From assembly GCA_017626305.1 (NCBI GenBank), contig JAGAIW010000067.1, positions 1-63,910 on the forward strand: a stretch of 63,910 nt of DNA. The letters are read 5' to 3'. Below the pieces are notes generated by a model. That model saw only the letters and a list, made by a program, of their open reading frames with translations. It was not told where the DNA came from and ran no database searches. Origin of the DNA: Clostridia bacterium. Lineage in GTDB: Bacteria > Bacillota > Clostridia > Christensenellales > Borkfalkiaceae. Position 1 is the first letter of the stretch. Every line of letters begins with the position of its first letter. Both the position numbers and the translations under genes were made by a program. Below are positions 42,289 through 49,631 of this stretch, piece after piece.

Positions 42289-43008
42289 TCACCCCAAGCG
42301 ACGGCGCACCACTTCGTACGCCGCAATCCCCAGCGCCACGGACGCATTCAGCGAATTGACCTTTCCCTGTAAGGGCAACGACAGCACTTTATCGCACTTT
42401 TCTTTCGTAAGTCTTTTCACGCCGCTGTCTTCCCCGCCGACGATAAGAGCAACGTTTCCGCTAAAATCTTCTTTGTAAATATCTTCGCCGCCCGCTTCCA
42501 AGGCGTATACCCAGTAACCGTTTTTTTGCAGCGTTTCCACCGCTTGGTTTACGTTGGCTACCTTGGCGACCTTTATATGCTCCGCCGCGCCTGCGGAAAT
42601 ACGGATAACGCTTTCGGTAACGGACGCGCTGCCCGATTTAGGAATTACGACGCCGTCTGCGCCTGCGCACTCGGCTACACGCAAAATGCTGCCTAAATTA
42701 TGCACGTCTTCAATCCCGTCGCAAAGAACGACGAAACCGCCCTTTTCGCTCTTTTTCTCAGCGATAATATCTTCCAAATCGAAGTATTCGTAATCGGTGG
42801 TAAACGCGATTACCCCTTGATGCCGACGGGTAACGCTCTCTTTATCCAACACCTGTTTATCGACGAATTGCACGCGGATATTTTTCTTTCTCGCCTGCGA
42901 AAAAATAAGCGAAAGCGTACCCTGCCCGCCCTTTTCTAACAGGATTTTGTCTATATTTTTATCCGTTTTCAAAAGCTCGATAACGGCGTTTCTTCCTTCT
43001 GTTTTCAT
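42289..43008 (-). CDS. rlmB: 23S rRNA 2'-O-methyltransferase RlmB (SpoU family)
   Basis: A 239-residue TrmH/SpoU methyltransferase with the knotted fold. The N-terminal substrate-binding domain (about 1-75) starts MKTEGRNAVIELLKTDKNID. Then come DGIEDVHNLGSILRVAECAG (motif 1, about 97-116), VNSLNASVALGIAAYEVVRR (motif 3) and LIVGGEDSGVKRL (motif 2). Position 2251 of 23S rRNA is the usual target. It follows mrnC by 10 nt. Confidence 0.93.
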   Translation of the reverse strand: MKTEGRNAVIELLKTDKNIDKILLEKGGQGTLSLIFSQARKKNIRVQFVDKQVLDKESVTRRHQGVIAFTTDYEYFDLEDIIAEKKSEKGGFVVLCDGIEDVHNLGSILRVAECAGADGVVIPKSGSASVTESVIRISAGAAEHIKVAKVANVNQAVETLQKNGYWVYALEAGGEDIYKEDFSGNVALIVGGEDSGVKRLTKEKCDKVLSLPLQGKVNSLNASVALGIAAYEVVRRRLG

Positions 43009-43018
43009 ATTCTTCTCC

Positions 43019-43450
43019 TTACGGCTTAAACGGCTTTGCGACGGCTTGTCCTTTGAGCTCTTCTTCTCTCGTGAGCGACAAAAGCGTTTCGATTCTATCT
43101 ACGTCCCCGATAAGATACAAATACCCCAGCACCGCTTCAAACCCCGTCGAACGGTTATATTCCGCGGCGGTGGCGTGCTTGCTTTTGGTGGGTTTTTTGG
43201 CGTTTCTACCCCGACGGAAAATCTCTTCTTCTTCCTGCGTTAAAAGGGGCAAAACCCGTTCTAAAAACGCGCTTTGTCCACGCGCGGAAAGCACGTTTGC
43301 CGCCGTACGGTTGAGTTCGGACAGCTTACCGTCGCCAAAGCGCACCAACCGTTCGCGCACCCACAAGGCGTACACGGCGTCCCCCAAAAACGCAAGCGTT
43401 ACGGGACTGAGCTGTTTAACTTCGGTTGTCGACATAGGCGTTTGAAACAT
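43019..43450 (-). CDS. mrnC: Mini-ribonuclease III
   Basis: Mini-III trims 23S rRNA precursors. The 143-residue protein is an RNase III catalytic domain without a dsRNA-binding domain: LAFLGDAVYALWVRERL at about 19-35 holds a catalytic aspartate, then KPTKSKHATAAEYNRSTGFE and AVLGYLYLIG with the second acidic site. An alternative start lies five codons later. It heads a minus-strand operon mrnC-rlmB-sigH-dnaX-ybaB, with its promoter at 43486-43514. Confidence 0.93.
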   Translation of the reverse strand: MFQTPMSTTEVKQLSPVTLAFLGDAVYALWVRERLVRFGDGKLSELNRTAANVLSARGQSAFLERVLPLLTQEEEEIFRRGRNAKKPTKSKHATAAEYNRSTGFEAVLGYLYLIGDVDRIETLLSLTREEELKGQAVAKPFKP

Positions 43451-43485
43451 ACGCGCGCACCTTACCTTATATTATCGCACGTATC

Positions 43486-43514
43486 ATTATACCACACGCA
43501 AACGCAAAAGACAA
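43486..43514 (-). promoter_or_regulatory. Promoter of the mrnC-rlmB-sigH-dnaX operon
   Basis: TTGTCT-N17-TATAAT on the minus strand. Confidence 0.7.
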
Positions 43515-43529
43515 GCAATTCTTTACGCT

Positions 43530-44237
43530 TTACGCCGAAATCCCCGCAAAAAAGTCGGTTATCCCCGCAGCGATTACCCCCGCAAGCCGCTTACGAAACG
43601 CCGCGTTTGACAAAAGCTGTTCGTCCTTTTGACTGGATAAAAAACCGCACTCTACCAAAACGCTGGGTACAGGCGAGCACTCTAAAATAAAATACTCGGC
43701 GGACATGGCGTTTCTTGCCTTTGCGCCCTGCTGGGCGTACAGCGCGTTTAGCCGTTTTTGCACGCACAGGGCAAACGTCTTGCCGTCCTTTGCGCCCTTT
43801 TCATAAAACACCTGTCCGCCGCGCGTCGTCTTAGACGGATAAAAGTTTTGGTGAATGGACACGAGCAGGTCGGGTTTTTCCGCTTGAATGATTTGCCTGC
43901 GTTTTTGCATGTCCCTGTTTTTAAAGCCCTTCGTCGCCGTATCGTATAAGCCCGCCTGCGTTTTACGCGTATACGCAACGGCAAACCCCATGTCCGTCAA
44001 AATATCGCCAAGCGCCAAGGTAATAGACAGGTTGATATCACTCTCTTTTATTCCCGTCGTTTGCCCCGTTACGCCGCCGTCCATTCCCCCGTGCCCAGCG
44101 TCGAGTACGATTTTCATTTTGTTTTCCGACGACGCAAACACCGCTTGCGGCAAATACAACGCCTGTACGCATAAAACGATAGCCAAAACAAACCCCGTCG
44201 CCACGGCGAAAAACGCCGCCAAATATCCCTTCTTCAT
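43530..44237 (-). CDS. cwlD: Germination-type N-acetylmuramoyl-L-alanine amidase CwlD
   Basis: A 235-residue Amidase_3 enzyme; CwlD makes muramic-delta-lactam in the spore cortex. A signal anchor covers about 1-35. The zinc site appears as IVLDAGHGGMDGG at about 45-57 (His) with GIKESDINLSITLAL (Glu), and VSIHQNFYPSKTTRGGQVFY (His, Asn; family SIHaN). The C-terminal VLVECGFLSSQKDEQLL has the catalytic Glu. The ATG has no ribosome site; a near-perfect sigma-E promoter ends 6 nt upstream. cwlD of B. subtilis is a sigma-E gene. Confidence 0.92.
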   Translation of the reverse strand: MKKGYLAAFFAVATGFVLAIVLCVQALYLPQAVFASSENKMKIVLDAGHGGMDGGVTGQTTGIKESDINLSITLALGDILTDMGFAVAYTRKTQAGLYDTATKGFKNRDMQKRRQIIQAEKPDLLVSIHQNFYPSKTTRGGQVFYEKGAKDGKTFALCVQKRLNALYAQQGAKARNAMSAEYFILECSPVPSVLVECGFLSSQKDEQLLSNAAFRKRLAGVIAAGITDFFAGISA

Positions 44238-44243
44238 ACCGTT

Positions 44244-44272
44244 ATCGTATGAACAAAACGCCGAAAATATGC
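44244..44272 (-). promoter_or_regulatory. Sigma-E promoter of cwlD, leaderless geometry
   Basis: GCATATT-N14-CATACGAT on the minus strand: the -35 matches KMATATT fully and the -10 matches CATACAHT at seven of eight. The -10 ends exactly 6 nt before the ATG at 44237. Confidence 0.75.
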
Positions 44273-44303
44273 AAAAAACGCCGCAACGTAGCGGCGTTTT
44301 TTT
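44273..44303. terminator. Bidirectional terminator after the DeoC-like gene
   Basis: AAAAAACGCCGC, AACGTA loop, GCGGCGTTTTTTT. On the minus strand it ends the DeoC-like transcript. Confidence 0.82.
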
Positions 44304-45153
44304 AATAAAATAACAATTTATTCCCTTCTAATCTACAACGGTAATCCGTTTCGTCATTCGCCGTTTTATCCATGCGTTTTTCTATCTTCGGCGTTACGCG
44401 CTCTATCGTCGTTTTCGGCTTTTGCATATCGGCAAGCCATTCGTTATAAATCTCCCAAGCCTGCGAAGTGACCACCCGCCCCACGCCGAACGAAAAGAGT
44501 TTATTGCACGTTTCCGCGGAATTTACACCGCTCACCTGTAAGCGGCACTTGCCCGTGAGCTCTAAGCGCAGCCGTTCGCAACCCGTAAAGTAGGGTATGC
44601 AAAAATACGCCGCGCCCACTTCGGACGCAATACGAGCCACTCGTACGAGCGAAGTGGAAACTTCGTTTTTTTCCACCGCTACTTTCCACGGCTTTTTCCC
44701 CGCAAGCCTGCGTATCCGTTTCAGTTCTTTCTTGATTTCCGCAAACCGACAGCCGTCGATAAAAGACGGGGCAATCCGCACGGTCAATTCCTTCGCGCCG
44801 TTTTTTAAGGCAAGCCGCGCTTCGTAGGCTTTGACCTTGGTCAGCGTTTCCCCCGTGCCGCCCACCACGCAATCGAGCGCAACGTCGCTTCCTGCAAGAT
44901 AGTATTTTGCCTGCGCCATTTTCGTAAGCGGTAAACGCACGGCAGACTGCTTTAATCTACGCGCCCGTTCGCATACCCGTTGCATATCGTCGGTATCGCC
45001 AAGCTCGGCTTCCATCGCCGAAGTCAGACGGTAAATTTCACTCATGCGCTTGCGTTTTTGAAAATCGCGAAATTCTTCCGCTTCTACGCGACTTAAAGTC
45101 ACCCCTTCGTTTTCCGCCTTGGTAAGTGCCTGTTTAATCGTTTGCTGTTCCAT
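44302..45153 (-). CDS. DeoC-like TIM-barrel protein lacking aldolase residues
   Basis: A 283-residue protein. After an N-terminal helical part (about 1-60), the sequence follows the pattern of deoxyribose-phosphate aldolase: VALDCVVGGTGETLTKVKAY then EARLALKNGAKELTVRI in the position of the DeoC ETKVxEAxxAIxxGAxEID segment. The catalytic lysine segment VKTSTG is replaced by YFCIPYF, and the second lysine segment GVKxSGG by RLQVSG. It should not work as an aldolase. The start at 45153 lacks a ribosome site and has a CATACT box 6 nt upstream with a sigma-G-like -35. Location beside cwlD suggests a sporulation-time role; function unknown. Confidence 0.6.
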   Translation of the reverse strand: MEQQTIKQALTKAENEGVTLSRVEAEEFRDFQKRKRMSEIYRLTSAMEAELGDTDDMQRVCERARRLKQSAVRLPLTKMAQAKYYLAGSDVALDCVVGGTGETLTKVKAYEARLALKNGAKELTVRIAPSFIDGCRFAEIKKELKRIRRLAGKKPWKVAVEKNEVSTSLVRVARIASEVGAAYFCIPYFTGCERLRLELTGKCRLQVSGVNSAETCNKLFSFGVGRVVTSQAWEIYNEWLADMQKPKTTIERVTPKIEKRMDKTANDETDYRCRLEGNKLLFY

Positions 45154-45158
45154 GCTTT

Positions 45159-45188
45159 GAGTATGCGACAAACGCCTGCAAATTATTC
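45159..45188 (-). promoter_or_regulatory. Sigma-G-like promoter of the DeoC-like gene, leaderless geometry
   Basis: GAATA-N18-CATACTC on the minus strand: the -35 fits GHATR, the -10 fits CATNHTA except its last base. CATACT ends 6 nt before the ATG. Confidence 0.45.
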
Positions 45189-45222
45189 CCGTAATTTCCA
45201 AATTATGACAGTAAAAAATCCG

Positions 45223-45228
45223 TATACT
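45223..45228 (+). promoter_or_regulatory. -10 box of the small membrane protein gene, leaderless geometry
   Basis: TATACT ends exactly 6 nt before the ATG at 45235. No convincing -35 is visible. Confidence 0.4.
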
Positions 45229-45234
45229 TTCCGT

Positions 45235-45510
45235 ATGAATATTTTTTTCTTATTATCTGCGCATCTTTGGGGCTTGGTTTGGCTGGGCGTTTTATTCGGC
45301 GTCAGCTTTTGTCTTGTGTTGATTGCTAAACTCGTCTATTTTGGCAGAATATACCAAAAACAGCAATCGCAACCGTCTACGCCACAAAAGACGGAAGAAA
45401 AACAAAATTCTCCCGCCCAAAAGACGGAAGAACCCGTTTATTATATCGTTGAGCGAAAAAAGCGCGTAAAATCCAGCTTTTCCGAGCCCAAGCAAATCCG
45501 TTTTAAATAA
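45235..45510 (+). CDS. Small membrane protein, unknown
   Basis: A 91-residue protein with one or two hydrophobic stretches at about 3-34 (LLSAHLWGLVWLGVLFGVSF), then a polar tail rich in Gln, Lys, Pro and Glu containing two copies of QKTEE, ending with basic residues. No family recognised. There is no ribosome site; TATACT lies 6 nt upstream. It is divergent from the DeoC-like gene, the two starts being 81 nt apart, and converges on rsfS. Confidence 0.6.
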   Translation: MNIFFLLSAHLWGLVWLGVLFGVSFCLVLIAKLVYFGRIYQKQQSQPSTPQKTEEKQNSPAQKTEEPVYYIVERKKRVKSSFSEPKQIRFK

Positions 45511-45557
45511 AAACGGACGGTATTTTGCGCGAAAAACGCGCAAACGGTTGTTGTTTT

Positions 45558-45944
45558 TTATGCCAACGGCACTAATTTTTCCGCTTTATCGTCGTATTTT
45601 TCGACGTTTGCGCCGTCCTGCCACAACCGCTCTAAATGATAGAACAGTCGGGTTTCGTCGTTGAAAATATGCACGATAACGTCGCCGTAATCAATCACCG
45701 CCCAACGCCCGTCGCGTACTCCTTCGGTGCGGGTAGGCACTACCGCCAAATCTCGTTCGACAAGCTCTTCCACACGTTCGCCCATGGCGCGGATTTGCGG
45801 CGCGTTAGAACCGCTTGCGATAATAAAATAATCGCAAAGGTCGGTCTTTTCACGCACGTATAACGCCACGATATCCTTACCGCGTTTATCGGCAAGCGCC
45901 TTACATACCACGTCTACAAGTTCTCTCGATTTTACTTCTGCCAT
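45558..45944 (-). CDS. rsfS: Ribosomal silencing factor RsfS
   Basis: RsfS binds L14 and blocks subunit joining under starvation. The 128-residue protein has DIVALYVREKTDLCDYFIIA at about 24-43, SGSNAPQIRAMGERVEE at about 44-60, and GRWAVIDYGDVIVHIFNDET followed by the YHLERLW end. It sits 5 nt downstream of nadD-yqeK, the common Firmicute order nadD-yqeK-rsfS. Confidence 0.95.
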   Translation of the reverse strand: MAEVKSRELVDVVCKALADKRGKDIVALYVREKTDLCDYFIIASGSNAPQIRAMGERVEELVERDLAVVPTRTEGVRDGRWAVIDYGDVIVHIFNDETRLFYHLERLWQDGANVEKYDDKAEKLVPLA

Positions 45945-45949
45945 ATTCT

Positions 45950-47122
45950 TTACTCCCTGTTCGTTTTATCTTCATAATACTTTGCCGCGCGTACCGTCAA
46001 CGGATAGACGTACGCGTTTTTACTTTGTAAATAGTCCACCGTACGGTTAAGCGCTTCGCTAAGACAAGCGTCCAACCGTTTTTCTATCGGCAGCGACGTA
46101 TCGTTTTCCCAAAAGAGCCTACGCAATACGTCTACGCCGTCGTAGTTTCTACCGCTCTCCACCATATCCGCAAGGAAAATAAGCTTTTCCAAAAGCCCCA
46201 TGTTTTCCCTGCCGCTGGTGTGATAGCGTACGGCGTTTACCACTTCTTCGTCCGCGCCAAACACCTTCTCCGCCAAATACGCCCCTGCAAATTGATGGGC
46301 AACAGACGGCGGTACTTCTCCCCAAGTATCGGGCAAAACAAACTCGTCCAACAGCGCGCCGCAACGCTCGGGATATTTCGCGCAATCGTGCAGCAGCGCG
46401 GCTTGCACCGCCTTACGCTCGGGAATTTGCAAGCCCACGGCGCGTTTTGCCGCCGTTTCCGCTACGCGAAGTACGTGCGCTTTGCGTTCTTCTTTCATAA
46501 GCGATAATGCCCGTTTTGCTCCGTCAATACGGTATAAGCCGTTTTCCGTTATATACTTTTCCACCAAAGGCGGAACATACGCGCCGATATCTTCTCCCGC
46601 CGCCGCATGCACGCGGATACGGGTAGACGAAACGTCCGCTCCGTGATAATCGATTACGGCAAACGCTTTTCCAAATCGCGCGATAAAGTCCGTTTGTTCC
46701 TTTTGCAACCACTCCGATTTTTCAGCGCGTGCGCAAACGGCAAGCGTGGCGTTGGATAAGATATTTTCAGGATTTTTCCAAGTGGGAAAATCGCGCAGCA
46801 TATCCGTCCCCACCAACCAAAATAACTCCGCTTGCGAATATTCTTCTTTGAAATATTGACAGGTGAGATAGGTATAGCTTACGTCCTGTTTTGCGATTTC
46901 ATAATCGGACACGACGACGTTTTTCTCGTGCAAAAACGCCAAACGGCACATTTCCAAACGGTGGCTATCCGACGAAAGCACTTTACCCTTTTTATGGGGC
47001 GGCGCATAGGCAGGCATGATAAATAGCGTGTCGAGCGCCAAGCTTTGTACCGCCGCGCGCGCCAGCGCGACGTGCTCTTTATGCACGGGGTCAAACGAAC
47101 CGCCGAATACGCCTATTCTCAT
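45950..47122 (-). CDS. nadD: NadD-YqeK fusion: nicotinate-nucleotide adenylyltransferase and HD phosphohydrolase
   Basis: A 390-residue fusion. Residues about 1-195 are NadD, which makes nicotinate adenine dinucleotide: GVFGGSFDPVHKEHVALAR at about 4-22 (the GxFxPxHxGH site, here with KEH), PPHK, WLVGTDMLRDFPTW, and SSTRIR. Residues about 205-390 are a YqeK-like HD domain, which hydrolyses Ap4A: KAHVLRVAETA, ALLHDCAKYPE (HD), HQFAGAYLAE and VRYHTSGRENM. In B. subtilis these are two adjacent genes. The ribosome site is AGGGAGAGCG. Confidence 0.93.
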   Translation of the reverse strand: MRIGVFGGSFDPVHKEHVALARAAVQSLALDTLFIMPAYAPPHKKGKVLSSDSHRLEMCRLAFLHEKNVVVSDYEIAKQDVSYTYLTCQYFKEEYSQAELFWLVGTDMLRDFPTWKNPENILSNATLAVCARAEKSEWLQKEQTDFIARFGKAFAVIDYHGADVSSTRIRVHAAAGEDIGAYVPPLVEKYITENGLYRIDGAKRALSLMKEERKAHVLRVAETAAKRAVGLQIPERKAVQAALLHDCAKYPERCGALLDEFVLPDTWGEVPPSVAHQFAGAYLAEKVFGADEEVVNAVRYHTSGRENMGLLEKLIFLADMVESGRNYDGVDVLRRLFWENDTSLPIEKRLDACLSEALNRTVDYLQSKNAYVYPLTVRAAKYYEDKTNRE

Positions 47123-47154
47123 ATTTTTGCGCTCTCCCTGTCTTACTTACTATC

Positions 47155-47183
47155 ATTATACTACATATTTTTATTTTTTTCAA
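47155..47183 (-). promoter_or_regulatory. Promoter of nadD-yqeK and rsfS
   Basis: TTGAAA-N17-TATAAT on the minus strand. Confidence 0.75.
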
Positions 47184-47218
47184 GTTTAAGAAGGCAAAAA
47201 AACGGCAAAAATGCAAAT

Positions 47219-47971
47219 ATGAAAAAATCAGCTTTTCTTTCGGATATCCTGTTCACCTTTTTTTGCGTAGCTCTATTTACTCTGTGTTTATTCCGTTTTT
47301 TGAAAATTTCCCTTGGCGTGAGTATCGTTTTAAGCGGTGTTTGCGGCATACTTGCCGCCGCGGCGATTGCCGCGCTATTGCAAAACCGCCGAAAACACTT
47401 CTTCTTAAAAAAATCGGACGAAGCGCAAAAACAACGGCTGATGACCCACCTTTGCCTGCTTTCCCCAAAGCAGGTAACCTGTTTTTTTACCGACTTTTTC
47501 CAAAAAAGCGGACTGATTCCTAAGCCGTTTGGTTCACTCCGCGTGTATACGGACGAAGAATTTTACTTCCTACGGTTTGGCTTTTTACCCGTTAACGCCG
47601 ACGACGTCGCCGCCATGTCCCGTTTGAAAACGTCCAAGAAAAAGATACTCCTTTGTCGGGATATCGAACGGGAAGCGGACGAGCTTTGCCGTCGCTTGGA
47701 TATCGCCGTACGCCCTGCCGCCGACGTGTATACCGCCGTCAAGGCGGCGGAATGTTTACCCCAAACCTACGTAGGCGAGCCGCAGGGCAAAGAAAAAAAG
47801 AAAAGGCGGTTAAAGCTTTGCTTTGCCAAAACCAACGCCCGACGGTTTTTCGTTAGCGGTACGCTGATTCTGCTCACTTCGCTGTTGACGCCCTTTCCTT
47901 ATTATTATCTCGTTTTCGGTTCGATTTTATGCTTTTGCGCCCTGCTTGTCCGTTTCTTCGGCTACGAATAA
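47219..47971 (+). CDS. Four-span membrane protein, unknown
   Basis: A 250-residue protein with two N-terminal membrane segments (about 7-27 and 31-53), a soluble middle part of about 150 residues with many Cys and Arg/Lys, and two C-terminal segments (about 208-248, LLTSLLTPFPYYYLVFGSIL). No family recognised. No good ribosome site precedes the ATG at 47219. The frame stays open upstream, but that part is antisense to nadD. It overlaps the end of nnrD on the other strand by 45 bp. Divergent from nadD. Confidence 0.65.
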   Translation: MKKSAFLSDILFTFFCVALFTLCLFRFLKISLGVSIVLSGVCGILAAAAIAALLQNRRKHFFLKKSDEAQKQRLMTHLCLLSPKQVTCFFTDFFQKSGLIPKPFGSLRVYTDEEFYFLRFGFLPVNADDVAAMSRLKTSKKKILLCRDIEREADELCRRLDIAVRPAADVYTAVKAAECLPQTYVGEPQGKEKKKRRLKLCFAKTNARRFFVSGTLILLTSLLTPFPYYYLVFGSILCFCALLVRFFGYE

Positions 47972-48901
47972 AAACGCTTCGCCTAAAAACTTGACCGTAT
48001 CGCTGGGCGTCACGGCGTATTCGCCGTATTCCCAAGCCGCCGTTTGTCCCGCTTTTCCGCACAGCCACGCCGCGCAAATCGCCGCGGCAAACGCCTTCAT
48101 GCCAAAGCCGCACAGTCCTGCGCAAAAGCCCGATAATACGTCGCCGCTACCTGCTTTTGCCATACCCGAGCTGCCCGTAGTATTCAACGCGACGTTCTTC
48201 CCGTCCGTAACGATAGACACCGCGTGTTTCAAAAGCACGACGCACTTCCATTTTTGCGCAAGCGCCATTGCCGTTTCTATCGGCTGAGTTACCACTTCTT
48301 CCACGGGTTTCCCCGTCAAACGCGAACATTCCTTTCCGTGCGGCGTCAAAATCACGTCGCACTTTTTTTCGCGCATATATTTTTCGACCCTTTCCCCGTC
48401 CATGTTCGCCAGCGCGTTTAATCCGTCGGCGTCGATTAAGAGCGTTCCCGTATAACGTTCCAGCAGCCAAATAAGTCCTTTCCCAACGTCTTCGCCTGCC
48501 CCAAGCCCCATGCCGTACGCTACGGCGGAATAGCCAAGCACGCTTTCAAATACCCGTTCGTCAAAAGCGAGTTCCGCCCCGTCGCCTATCGGGCAAAGCA
48601 AGCCTTCGGGCGCTTTCCAAACCGCGCGGTCTAACACCCATTCGGGGGTATATAAAGCGGTATATCCCACACCCGAGCGCAAGCACGCGGAAAGAGCAAG
48701 CAACGCCGCGCCCGAATACCGTTTACTCCCTGCGACGATTGCCGTTTTTCCGTAGTCGCCTTTATGCGAAATGCGCTTGCGCTTAGGCAGCAGCTTTGCC
48801 ACCGCCGTTTCGTCCGTTACGATAACGTCCACGCCGTCGGGAATGGCAAACCCCGCCTTTTTCGCGCACGCCTTAGCCGTATCCTTTTTAGTCGTTTTCA
48901 T
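47927..48901 (-). CDS. nnrD: ADP-dependent NAD(P)H-hydrate dehydratase
   Basis: NnrD repairs hydrated NAD(P)H. The 324-residue protein has a ribokinase-like fold: HKGDYGKTAIVAGSKRYSGA at about 46-65, CLRSGVGYTALYTP, DADGLNALANM, VILTPHGKECSRLTG and the catalytic NTTGSSGMAKAGSGDVLSG at about 239-257. Most bacterial genes also encode the epimerase domain (NnrE) at the N-terminus. Here it is missing, although residues about 20-45 resemble the linker between the two. The start overlaps the end of birA by 14 bp. Confidence 0.92.
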   Translation of the reverse strand: MKTTKKDTAKACAKKAGFAIPDGVDVIVTDETAVAKLLPKRKRISHKGDYGKTAIVAGSKRYSGAALLALSACLRSGVGYTALYTPEWVLDRAVWKAPEGLLCPIGDGAELAFDERVFESVLGYSAVAYGMGLGAGEDVGKGLIWLLERYTGTLLIDADGLNALANMDGERVEKYMREKKCDVILTPHGKECSRLTGKPVEEVVTQPIETAMALAQKWKCVVLLKHAVSIVTDGKNVALNTTGSSGMAKAGSGDVLSGFCAGLCGFGMKAFAAAICAAWLCGKAGQTAAWEYGEYAVTPSDTVKFLGEAFLFVAEETDKQGAKA

Positions 48902-49610
48902 CTGTTTTTTCCTTATCTATATTGATACGCAGAGAAATCTCCGCCGCCGAAAAACGGCGCTCTTCCCCGTCTATTTGCGCAACCAAATTGCCTTGGTTAT
49001 CCACCGAATGTAATCGCGCAAAAATGCGCTTATCGTCCTGTAAAATCATAATGGGTTCGCCTATCCAGCCCAAGTAAGAAAAATAAGCTTTTGCCGTGTT
49101 TTCGTCGTACAAATATCCCAAAAGCTTTTGCGCAAGCTCGTCCACATCATACCGTTTCCCCGTTTGCTTGAATACCGAAGTAGCGATATCCTGCAACTCT
49201 TGGGGCAATTCGTTGAAAATATTCAAGCCGATACCCACGATAGAACAGCGCACCCTATTTCCCGAAAAGGTATTTTCAATTAAAATACCGCAAATCTTTT
49301 TCCCGCCCACGTACACGTCGTTTGGCCACTTGATTTTGGGGGTGAGCCCGATATCTTCCAACGTTTTACATACCGCTGCCGCCGCCGTCGTCATGACGGT
49401 AAACGCACGGCTTGCAGGTAAGTTTGGATAAAAGCGGAGCAGGGTCAAATACAATCCGCCAAGTTCGGAAGAAAAGCTGCGCCCTTTCGTTCCCTTACCG
49501 CCGCTTTGCCTATCGGCAAGCACAGCCATATCCCGTCCCAAAGCTCTTTGTTCTTTGGCGTAATCGTTGGTAGACGGCAAACATTCAAAACGGCGTAAAA
49601 TAACGTTCAT
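48888..49610 (-). CDS. birA: Biotin--[acetyl-CoA-carboxylase] ligase
   Basis: BirA attaches biotin to carboxylase subunits. The 240-residue protein has LPSTNDYAKE at about 11-20, the adenylate loop ADRQSGGKGTKGRSFSS at about 32-48 (consensus QxxGRGRxGRxW, here changed), IKWPNDVYVGGKKICGILIE at about 92-111, and a C-terminal SH3-like domain. No N-terminal HTH is present, so it is not a repressor. The ATG at 49610 sits 10 nt after AAGGGGG; the ATG at 49619 is only 1 nt from it. Confidence 0.93.
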   Translation of the reverse strand: MNVILRRFECLPSTNDYAKEQRALGRDMAVLADRQSGGKGTKGRSFSSELGGLYLTLLRFYPNLPASRAFTVMTTAAAAVCKTLEDIGLTPKIKWPNDVYVGGKKICGILIENTFSGNRVRCSIVGIGLNIFNELPQELQDIATSVFKQTGKRYDVDELAQKLLGYLYDENTAKAYFSYLGWIGEPIMILQDDKRIFARLHSVDNQGNLVAQIDGEERRFSAAEISLRINIDKEKTDEND

Positions 49611-49631
49611 CTTATACATACCCCCTTGTTT

